From CAWHJN01 sp963829705 (GTDB lineage: Bacteria; Bacteroidota; Rhodothermia; Rhodothermales; BA12), in the NCBI GenBank assembly GCA_963829705.1, contig CAWHJN010000001.1:558001-622000 (forward strand): a stretch of 64,000 bases of DNA, given 5' to 3'. Within the stretch, counting starts at the first letter, position 1. Every line of letters begins with the position of its first letter. The notes below the pieces were generated by a model. That model saw nothing but the letters and a program-made list of their open reading frames with translations, had not been told where the DNA came from and searched no databases. This document shows positions 38,780-46,477 of the stretch, piece after piece. A program made the translations under genes and the position numbers.

Positions 38780-40192
38780 TTAGTGGGCGACCACAAAAGG
38801 GGTGGTGCCGGTAAAGCGCTCGCCCACGACGCGCACCACGTAGAGCCCCGACGGCAGCGCGTCTGCTCCAAAGGCCAGCGCGCGGGTGCCGGAGGCGAGC
38901 ACGCCGTCGTAGAGGAGCAAAACTCGCCTGCCAAGCAGGTCCATTACCTCGACGCGTACCTGCTGTGCATCGCTCAGCGAGAGGCTCACGGTAGCCTCGG
39001 ATGTCGCCGGGTTCGGGCGCACGGAATGGAGGATGAGCGGCACATCGGAATGCACGGCTACCGGCGGCTCAGCAGCGAGCGGCGTAGTGGTGTCCATGCG
39101 AAGTCGCCAGCCCATGCTGGTGCTGCGGGTGCTGCCGTAATAGAGCACGCCGGGCGTGTGCTCGTCGGGCGTGAACGTCACCACGTCTGCACCCCAGGCG
39201 GGTGTCCCCTCCACGCCCAAGGTGTAGGCGTTGGCGCCCCCGCCTACAGGGTCCGTCGTGAAATAGAACGGGTGGGCTTCTGGGACACCCGACATCCGAA
39301 ACGTGTACGTTTTGCCCCGCTCGAGCATCAGCTCCTCACCGGGCATGCCGTCGATAGCGTAGCCGAGAGGTCCACCCGTTTGCGCGTACGGGTGGTTGAG
39401 GCCTTTCTCCTGGACGGTCACCTCGAAGTCCACCGCGTGCTCCCATGCGTGCGTCGTCTCTGCCAGCAGAAAGCTGGTGCTTGCAGAAGAAGAACCTGCT
39501 ACCGCGACGTTCGCTGCTTCGAATGCGTCGAGGGCCTCACGTGTGCGCCCGTCGCCCCGTAACAGGAGGCCACGGTAAGCGAGACCGGTGAGATGGCCCG
39601 CTTCCGATGCCAGCAGCGCATCAACGGCGGCAAGCGCCTCGGCCTTCTGTCCGCGGAGCCCATGGTACTCCGCGAGCAGGAACGGGAGCGCACCCGCGTC
39701 GCCCGCGTCGGGTCCAATGGTGAGACTTACAGGGACCGCTTGCGGGCTCCGCAGTGCAGGCACGCCGAGCGCTGTCGAGTCGAGTGTGGCGTAGAGCGTG
39801 TAGGTGCCGGAAGCGAGCGCCGCTGTCTCTTCGGGTGATAGCCAGTACGTAGCCCGCCCGACCGCCGTGGTGTCGAGCATCAGCACCGCTTCGGCGGGCA
39901 GATCGGCGTGCAGAGGCCACGCGACCAGGTGCCCGTCCGCGTCTCGCACCTCGATGTGCAGCGCGCTGGCCCACGATCCACCTCCTCCTTCCACGCGCAC
40001 GGGGGCAGGCGTAGCGGTGTAGGCGTCCCGGTGGAGGAGATCGGCGGCGATCAGGAGCGGCCATCCCGGCCGAAGGGCGGAAAAAGTGCTACCGTTAGCT
40101 GTGACGGAGACGATGACGGGAGCATCAACAGGCGTCTGAGCGCCCACGAAGGGAGCGGCCAGTGCGAAAAGAATCAGGAACAGAGGCCGCAT
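38780..40192 (-). CDS. Secreted cupredoxin-like protein with T9SS signal
   Basis: 470 residues. Signal peptide MRPLFLILFALAAPFVGAQ. A helical TPR-like segment (AGHLTGLAYRGLLLRGDGRT, REALDAFEAANVA) is followed by a domain with YTFRMSGVPEAHPFYFTTDP and TPGVLYYGSTRSTSMGWRL, the pattern of cupredoxin/DOMON-like extracellular domains with His and Met as possible metal ligands. T9SS end: RPNPATSEATVSLSL, EVMDLLGRRVLLL. One nucleotide after the gene upstream. Confidence 0.72.
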   Translation of the reverse strand: MRPLFLILFALAAPFVGAQTPVDAPVIVSVTANGSTFSALRPGWPLLIAADLLHRDAYTATPAPVRVEGGGGSWASALHIEVRDADGHLVAWPLHADLPAEAVLMLDTTAVGRATYWLSPEETAALASGTYTLYATLDSTALGVPALRSPQAVPVSLTIGPDAGDAGALPFLLAEYHGLRGQKAEALAAVDALLASEAGHLTGLAYRGLLLRGDGRTREALDAFEAANVAVAGSSSASTSFLLAETTHAWEHAVDFEVTVQEKGLNHPYAQTGGPLGYAIDGMPGEELMLERGKTYTFRMSGVPEAHPFYFTTDPVGGGANAYTLGVEGTPAWGADVVTFTPDEHTPGVLYYGSTRSTSMGWRLRMDTTTPLAAEPPVAVHSDVPLILHSVRPNPATSEATVSLSLSDAQQVRVEVMDLLGRRVLLLYDGVLASGTRALAFGADALPSGLYVVRVVGERFTGTTPFVVAH

Positions 40193-40193
40193 G

Positions 40194-42416
40194 TCAGTGG
40201 GAAGGCTGGTCGTTTACGCGAATCTGCGCCGTGCAGGCACCGTGCTCGGCGGGGCCGTAGCGGGACTGCGGGTAGTGGTCCGGGCTGTTCACGCCCGTGC
40301 CGTTGCGGCGCGCGCACATTCCCATCCCCACTGGCTCGCTGAAGCCGTAGTAGCGCACGAGCGTCTCGGCGTCGGAGCGGTATGCGGCCGAGGTGCGGTC
40401 GCGCATGAAGCACTGGTCATCGCCGCTGTGCGGCCCGCCGGGCACGCCCATCACGGGGAGGTAGAGCGTTCCCCGCTCCTGGAGCCGCCGGGGCACGATA
40501 GGGGTGCCCGACTCGTCGCGGACGAAGATGCCCCCGTAGTCCACCTCTTCCACCAGGAGGTCGCCGACCGCATCGCGGAGATAGTGGCCCGCCGCGTCGC
40601 GCCGCACCTGCCAGGTGATGGCCCGAAAGTCGGCCCGCTCGCTGTGGTCGTGGACGTTCACGGCGTGCCCCAGCTCCCGCGCGATGAGCGCGACGATGCC
40701 CTGCGCGAGAGGATCTCCCTTCCGCGCCATGCGGCCCACAAAAGAGGCGAGCCTGGGGATCTCGACCGCATGGATGCTTCCCGGCGTACCCACGACGCGC
40801 GTTCTGCCAGGCCCCACCGCACGCGGATCGAGGTCGGCACCGCCGCCGGTCGCCACCAGCCGGAGGCCATGCTGGTCGCCGCGGCGCGGCCCCTGCCCGG
40901 CGTGCAGGTTCACGACGCGGTCGGGCAGGTACTCGTCGCGGCGAAACTCGTGGTGGACGGCGAGGTCGGTGGCCCCTGCGAACACCGCAAGCGCCTGCTT
41001 GGTGATGCCGCCGACTTCGTCGAAGACGAACAGGTCTTTGCGTGTGGGGTCGGTGGAGAGGTGGCGGCCGTTTTCGTAGAAACCGCGGTACTCCTCGTAG
41101 AGCGTCAGCCCGTCGCCGGGGCCGTCGCCAGCCGGGCGGGCGTCAGCATCGGCGTCGTCAGGCTGGCCCGCGACGCCCCGGTTCCGCTTCCACGCCGTCG
41201 CAACGCGGGAGCCGCGCTCGCGCTTCGGGATCGGGATGAACTCGGTGTCGGCCTCTCCCTCCAGTCGCCCCGCGAGCGTCCACCCCCCTCCCATGTCGGC
41301 GGTAACGACGAGGTCGCCCCAGGCTCCCCAGTCGAAGGCAGAGAGAACAGCCGTGGCCTCCTTCCCCCCTGCCCCACTCGTCAGTTCCACGCCCCCTGCC
41401 GAGACGGTATGGCCCGGGTTGCGCGCCCCCTCGAACCGGAGGTCGTCCTCTTCCTGCTCGGCGGGAAAGATCGGGTGGTTGAGGGCGACGCCCGGCTCGC
41501 GCGAGACGCTGAAGAGGGTGAAGGTGAAGCGCTCCGCGTCGATCTCGGCGGGGCCGCCGTCGTCGTAGACGAGGCGGGCGCGGACGGCCAGCGTGTTGCC
41601 TGCCGCGGGCGCATTCGTGACCACCGTGTAGGCTCCCTCCGGCCGCCAGGTGTCGTACCCCTCCGGCTCCACCACGAGGCGGAGCACACGGGGCCCAAGT
41701 CCGCCCGTCCAGGTCGTGCGAAAGCGAGTGAAGGGGTAGCTGTCGTATGCCCACTCGGCCGCGCCGTCCAGCGACACGTCGAGTGCGGCACCGTCGCCAG
41801 CCCACCTGCCGTGAAGCGACAAATCGGTGACGCTGGAAAAGGAGCCCCACAAGCCGCCGAGATCCTCACTTCCTGTGCCGCCGCCCACGCTGCACGTAAT
41901 CTGCCAGTCGTACTGCCGCCTGCCGCCCTCCAGAGAAAAGGCAAACGTAGCCTCTTGCGACGGCCGCAGCAGCGCGGTACCACTCGCGACGTCCGAGGAG
42001 AAAGACCCAGAGCCCGCGGCGACGCCGTTTGCGGCCCACGAGCAGGTTTCACCCCCCATGTCCCAGCTCACCTCTCCAGAACCGGTTCCTGTGACGTCCC
42101 ATGTGCCTTCCGCGATGTCGTACGCAGCCACCCCTCCCCCGACGATGGCCCGGAAGTCGAGCCGAGCGTGGAGCGTCACCGTCCAATTCCATTCCAGCAC
42201 GCTCGGCGCGAACGGCACGGCTGACGAGGCGGGTGTTGTTTCGTGGTAGATATAGACGAGGGAACCCTGGAGGTGGGCCGGCCAGTCCGTCGCGCCGACG
42301 CGGACGGTCTCCTTTGAAGGCACGAAGGTGCTGCTGCTGAGGCGCGGGGTGGCTTCTACCCGCGCGCTGCTCACCAGCAGAAGGCATAGGATGAGAAGCA
42401 AATAACGCATGGTCAT
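40194..42416 (-). CDS. Secreted metalloprotease-like protein with altered zinc motif
   Basis: 740 residues, signal peptide ending VEA. N-terminal beta domains, then a calcium-binding-like stretch GDGLTLYEEYRGFYENGRHL / STDPTRKDLFV, then ALIARELGHAVNVHDH. In related secreted metalloproteases this would be HELGHAVNVxHH; here the first zinc ligand is Arg (codon CGG). Several Cys and His residues (DDQCFMRD, GMGMCARRNG) follow. It may be a degenerate, non-catalytic protease, or zinc may be held differently. No T9SS domain at its end. Confidence 0.7.
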   Translation of the reverse strand: MTMRYLLLILCLLLVSSARVEATPRLSSSTFVPSKETVRVGATDWPAHLQGSLVYIYHETTPASSAVPFAPSVLEWNWTVTLHARLDFRAIVGGGVAAYDIAEGTWDVTGTGSGEVSWDMGGETCSWAANGVAAGSGSFSSDVASGTALLRPSQEATFAFSLEGGRRQYDWQITCSVGGGTGSEDLGGLWGSFSSVTDLSLHGRWAGDGAALDVSLDGAAEWAYDSYPFTRFRTTWTGGLGPRVLRLVVEPEGYDTWRPEGAYTVVTNAPAAGNTLAVRARLVYDDGGPAEIDAERFTFTLFSVSREPGVALNHPIFPAEQEEDDLRFEGARNPGHTVSAGGVELTSGAGGKEATAVLSAFDWGAWGDLVVTADMGGGWTLAGRLEGEADTEFIPIPKRERGSRVATAWKRNRGVAGQPDDADADARPAGDGPGDGLTLYEEYRGFYENGRHLSTDPTRKDLFVFDEVGGITKQALAVFAGATDLAVHHEFRRDEYLPDRVVNLHAGQGPRRGDQHGLRLVATGGGADLDPRAVGPGRTRVVGTPGSIHAVEIPRLASFVGRMARKGDPLAQGIVALIARELGHAVNVHDHSERADFRAITWQVRRDAAGHYLRDAVGDLLVEEVDYGGIFVRDESGTPIVPRRLQERGTLYLPVMGVPGGPHSGDDQCFMRDRTSAAYRSDAETLVRYYGFSEPVGMGMCARRNGTGVNSPDHYPQSRYGPAEHGACTAQIRVNDQPSH

Positions 42417-42451
42417 CAGGTGTCTCGGCTTGCTAGTAGACAGGCGGGGCG

Positions 42452-43447
42452 TCAGTGGGCGACGATGACGGTCTGGCTGGCGTTTGCGCCGCTGCCGATG
42501 GCACGGACGTGGTAAAGTCCTGCCGGGAGAGCGGCCGCATCGAGCGTGAGGAGGTGCAGACCAGCCCCTAGGACCCCGTCGTGGAGCAGGACTACGCGGC
42601 GACCCAGCGCGTCCAAAACCTCTACCCGCACAGGCTGCGGCGCGGACAGCGCGAGCGTGAGCTTTGCAGTGCCGCTCGCGGGGTTGGGGGCAGGCACAGA
42701 GAGCGACAGGTCTGCGCGGGCAGGCTGCGCGGGGCTTGTCGCCGTACTGACGCGGCGATCCAGGGAGGCCGTGTTGATATAGAGCACACTGGGAACGGGC
42801 GTATTCGCTGCTCCCGGCGGCACCACGACGAAGAAGTAGGCGGTCGGTCCACCGTCGTAGTGCAGGGTGAGCGTGTTGCGGTGGATGGTGTACGTTCCCT
42901 GTCCGCCGGGAAGAGCTACGCGCGTTTCACCTACCTGCCCGAGCAAGTCCCAGCTCGTGTAGCGCATCAGGTTTTTCTCGGCAAAACGCCCTTCCTGCGT
43001 GAGCCGGACTTCCACGATGGTGGTGCCGTTCTCCACGTCATTCACGGCGTAGGTGGCGTCCAGGCGCAGCCCGTCGAGCGGCAGCAGCGGGCGGTACTTT
43101 TGCACCTTTCCGCGCTGCTGGAGGGCCCCGTTCTCGTCGAGATCGTACACCGTGGCCTCACTATCGCCCTGCCAGTGGATCAGAAGGGTGCTGCCCTGTT
43201 GCACGTAGGTGCCGCAGATAAACGTCTTGCACCCCTGGTCGGTATCGATCGGGCGGTCGAGTCCTTCCGTCGGGTAATCATCCATCACCAGCCCGTCCGG
43301 AAAAAACGTCCAGTAATCCTGATAGAGGGCCCCGGTAATCCCACTCTGACGCAGCCCCATGTAGACGCCGTCCAAGGGTTGCGCGGTGACGCTACCCGTC
43401 AGCAGGGCCCCGATGAGGAGGAAACGTGAGCGCGTAACGCGGTACAT
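42452..43447 (-). CDS. Secreted T9SS-targeted protein, unknown
   Basis: 331 residues from ATG 43447 with signal peptide ending SVTAQ. A beta-rich domain (LDGVYMGLRQSGITG, YWTFFPDGLVMDDYPTEG, FICGTYVQQGSTLLIHWQGD) looks like a lipocalin-type or META-like barrel, but I do not recognise the family. Ends PAPNPASGTAKLTLAL / VEVLDALGRRVVLLHDG, a T9SS sorting domain. 19 nt after the propeller gene. Confidence 0.7.
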   Translation of the reverse strand: MYRVTRSRFLLIGALLTGSVTAQPLDGVYMGLRQSGITGALYQDYWTFFPDGLVMDDYPTEGLDRPIDTDQGCKTFICGTYVQQGSTLLIHWQGDSEATVYDLDENGALQQRGKVQKYRPLLPLDGLRLDATYAVNDVENGTTIVEVRLTQEGRFAEKNLMRYTSWDLLGQVGETRVALPGGQGTYTIHRNTLTLHYDGGPTAYFFVVVPPGAANTPVPSVLYINTASLDRRVSTATSPAQPARADLSLSVPAPNPASGTAKLTLALSAPQPVRVEVLDALGRRVVLLHDGVLGAGLHLLTLDAAALPAGLYHVRAIGSGANASQTVIVAH

Positions 43448-43466
43448 CTTGGTCTCGATGAGCAGG

Positions 43467-45662
43467 TTAGTGGATGACGGTAACCGTCCGGGTGATGCTC
43501 GCACCTTGTGCGGTGGCCCGCAGGAGGTACATGCCTGCCGGGAGAGCGGCCGCGTCGAGGGTGAGGGAGAGAGGGGCCGAACCCAGGGCTCCGTCGTAAA
43601 GCACAGCCGCGCTGCGTCCGAGCACGTCGAAGGCTTCGACGCGCACTGCCGTGGGCACGCTGCCGGTCAGCACCAACGTGGCGGTGCTCCTCACCGGGTT
43701 CGGGGTGGGCACGGTGAGCGCCAGGCTGCGGGTGGCTTGATCGGGGTCATTTTCGGTAGCCGTCAGCGCTGCCAGCGGCGTCCGCCACAGCCCCCGGCCA
43801 TTCGAGCCCCCGTAGAGCATTCCGCCGCCCATTGCAAACGACACCCACCGGATGTCCGTAGGGAAACCACCTTCGACCGGCACCCACTGCTCCCCGCTAA
43901 AGCGAAACGCGGTAGCCGCACCCTCGACGTCAACGACGAGCAGGAGGCCCGCCGGGGTAGGGATGAGATGAGACGTGTAGCTCTGCACCTCCGCACCGAG
44001 CGGCAGGCCTGCCGTGCCTGCCGTCCAAGAGGCACCCGCATCGGTCGAGGTCGAGAGGGTGAGAGACGACAGGGCAAACCACCGAGAACCATCGGCTGCA
44101 TACTTGTGGTATCCATCAGGTGGACAGGCGACTCTTGTCCATGGCCCCCCTTCCCCGCGCACGCAGCCCGTGGCTGTTTCAGCGAACAGATGCACGCCAT
44201 CTGAGAACAGCGCGCGAATCGTGGCCGGGTACTGGGGACCCATCGGCAGGCCCGTCATCACGGCCTCCCACGTACCTCCGCCATCGGTGGTGCGGTAAAT
44301 CCCGCCCCACTCGTCGGTGCCCGTGCCGGCGCAGTGCTCGATGCACCAGGATGCGCCGAAGGCGGCGTACACGGCATTGCCATGCGCGACAGGCGTGCCG
44401 GGCGCGAGCCTGCCCAGCCACTCCGGGGCGGGTGGGCGACCGGTAGGGCTCCACGTCAGACCGCCATCGGATGAGCGTACCGGCCCCGCGTCTGAGTGGC
44501 CGAAGACGAGATGCTCGTTGACGAACGTGAGCGCGCGCAGGCCGGCAGGCCCAGAGGCGGCGAACGGGGAAAACGTGGCCCCGGCATCGTCGGTATGCAG
44601 CACCTGCCCCTCCACTTCGATCACCGCCGTAGGTCCGTTTGCGTATCGCACGAAAGGCGTGGTGGCAACGGGGGCGGGAAGCTCCATCCACCCGGATGGA
44701 TCGAGGCGGTACACCGCGCCGGGGCCAGATGCGTACAGCCCGTCGGATGCAGAGGCAGCCAGCACGTACGGGTGGGCCGGAGCATCAGGCAGCCTCTGGA
44801 AGCGCGTGCCGTCGAGCCGGTAGAAGGCGTTTCCCACCCGCAGGAACAGCGCGTCTCGACCGGCGAGCAGTTCTGTTTCGGCACCGGTGTCCAGATCCGA
44901 CAGATCGACGCTGAGCGAATCCCACGTTACGCCGTCGTCTGAAGAGGCAAATACCCCGGCCGACGTGAGCGCAAAGAAGCGTTCGCCGAACCAAACGAGG
45001 CCGTGGACGCTCCGCGCCGCATCCGTCCTGGTGGCGTTGAAAAGAACCGGCGTCCACACTGTATCGCCGGGAGCGAGGCGGTAGAGATCCCCGAACACGT
45101 ACACGCTTGCCGCGGCGATCATAGTGCCGCTGTCGGTGCGCACGGCACCCACGACATCGTGGAGCGGAGACCGGAACGACATCTGCTGCGTCCCGAAGTC
45201 TACGGTGGCCCATCCAGCCGCCGAAAACGCCGTCCAGGACGTACCGTCATCGGTGGTCATGAAGACCACACTGTCGCGGGTGGCGACGAGGTGGCCCCGA
45301 TCCGCCCCCAGAAACCTCGCATGTTCAGGGAGCACGGGTCCCGGTTCATACGTCAGCCCCCCATCGCGGGACCGAATGAGGCCTCCTTGCACCTCGGCAT
45401 AGACGTCAGATCCCACCGGGTGGAGTGCGCCTGCTGTAGGATGCACCGGTGCCCAGTCTGCTCCATCGAAATGAAAGACGCCGCCGTTTCCCAGGCTTCC
45501 CACCACCCCACCTTCCACGGCCACGAGCGAGTGAAACTGCGCGCCACGGGGACCAGCCGCCTGGGTCCACTGGGCGTGCACAGGGACTGCAAGAACGCAG
45601 AGCGCAAAGGCTACCCATGCGGTGCGGGGAGCGGTGCGGCACGAGAGAGATCGGGCCGACAT
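43467..45662 (-). CDS. Secreted BNR/sortilin-like beta-propeller with T9SS signal
   Basis: 731 residues from ATG 45662 (signal peptide SARSLSCRTAPRTAWVAFAL...VHAQ); an in-frame ATG lies at 45731. Repeated Asp-box/BNR-like motifs are visible: IRSRDGGLTYEPG, TTDDGTSWTAF, ASSDDGVTWDSL, RSSDGGLTWSPTG, RTTDGGGTWEAV, STSTDAGASWTAG. They form blades of a sialidase/sortilin-type propeller without sialidase catalytic residues. T9SS end: PTPNPVRSTATLVLT, EAFDVLGRSAAVL. First gene of the cluster downstream of the two-component pair, 158 nt from the response-regulator stop. Confidence 0.8.
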   Translation of the reverse strand: MSARSLSCRTAPRTAWVAFALCVLAVPVHAQWTQAAGPRGAQFHSLVAVEGGVVGSLGNGGVFHFDGADWAPVHPTAGALHPVGSDVYAEVQGGLIRSRDGGLTYEPGPVLPEHARFLGADRGHLVATRDSVVFMTTDDGTSWTAFSAAGWATVDFGTQQMSFRSPLHDVVGAVRTDSGTMIAAASVYVFGDLYRLAPGDTVWTPVLFNATRTDAARSVHGLVWFGERFFALTSAGVFASSDDGVTWDSLSVDLSDLDTGAETELLAGRDALFLRVGNAFYRLDGTRFQRLPDAPAHPYVLAASASDGLYASGPGAVYRLDPSGWMELPAPVATTPFVRYANGPTAVIEVEGQVLHTDDAGATFSPFAASGPAGLRALTFVNEHLVFGHSDAGPVRSSDGGLTWSPTGRPPAPEWLGRLAPGTPVAHGNAVYAAFGASWCIEHCAGTGTDEWGGIYRTTDGGGTWEAVMTGLPMGPQYPATIRALFSDGVHLFAETATGCVRGEGGPWTRVACPPDGYHKYAADGSRWFALSSLTLSTSTDAGASWTAGTAGLPLGAEVQSYTSHLIPTPAGLLLVVDVEGAATAFRFSGEQWVPVEGGFPTDIRWVSFAMGGGMLYGGSNGRGLWRTPLAALTATENDPDQATRSLALTVPTPNPVRSTATLVLTGSVPTAVRVEAFDVLGRSAAVLYDGALGSAPLSLTLDAAALPAGMYLLRATAQGASITRTVTVIH

Positions 45663-45820
45663 CAGAGGGTAGCAACTACCACCGGCAACAAAAGCGCGCA
45701 TCAGAGAGGCGAGGTTGAAGGACGGTTTCAACCTACCGTGGCACTACCCTCGCTGTCTCCTACCTACCGGGTAGTCTTCCTCTGAAGGGTTTGTGAAGAG
45801 GCGTCTGCCTGGCGCAGCTT

Positions 45821-46447
45821 TCAGAGCCAGCGCCGCTTGTAGCGGGCCACCGCCTCGGCGCGCGAGCCGACCTGGAGCTTCGCGTAGATCTCCTTGACGT
45901 GATACTTGACCGTATTGGTCGAGACGAAAAGAGCGTCGCCCACTTCGCGGTACGTCTGGCCGGCGGCCAGCCCGTCGAGCACCTGACGCTCCCGCTCGGT
46001 GAGGGAGGCCGCGGAGGCGGGCTGGTGGAAGGCCCGCACCACTTTCCGCGCCACCGCCGTGTCCATTGGCGCGCCGCCTGCACGGACTTCCTGTATCGCT
46101 TCGAGGAGTTCGGCGGGTGGGGTGCCTTTGAGCAGATAGCCGTTGGCCCCGTTGCGGAGCGCATCGAACACCCGCTCCTCGTCGGCATGAACGGTGAACA
46201 TGAGGACGTCCGCCGAGGGCCATTTGCGCTTGATCTCCGGGAGTGTGTCAATGCCTGTCCCATCCGGCAGGCTCACGTCGAGCAGGACGACATCGGGAGC
46301 AGGCTTTTCGGGTGCAGCAATGGCAGCCGCCACAGTCGATGCCTCGCCTGCACAGGCAAAGCCGGGCGTCCCGTCGAGCAGGAGGACGAGGGCCTGGCGG
46401 ATCGGCGTAAGATCCTCGACGACGAAAACGCGGAGTGGAGTCTGCAC
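45821..46447 (-). CDS. NarL/LuxR-type response regulator
   Basis: 208 residues. Receiver domain with acidic pocket EDL, phospho-acceptor Asp57 in VVLLDVSLPDGT, Thr in MFTVHAD and Lys in YLLKGTPP. C-terminal LuxR helix-turn-helix (LTERERQVLDGLAAGQTYRE, STNTVKYHVKEIYAKLQVGS). 30 nt after the kinase gene, same strand, so a cognate pair. Candidate activator of the secreted-protein cluster that follows. Confidence 0.95.
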   Translation of the reverse strand: MQTPLRVFVVEDLTPIRQALVLLLDGTPGFACAGEASTVAAAIAAPEKPAPDVVLLDVSLPDGTGIDTLPEIKRKWPSADVLMFTVHADEERVFDALRNGANGYLLKGTPPAELLEAIQEVRAGGAPMDTAVARKVVRAFHQPASAASLTERERQVLDGLAAGQTYREVGDALFVSTNTVKYHVKEIYAKLQVGSRAEAVARYKRRWL

Positions 46448-46477
46448 GGAGGGCGGTAAAGCGGTGGCAAAGGCAAA

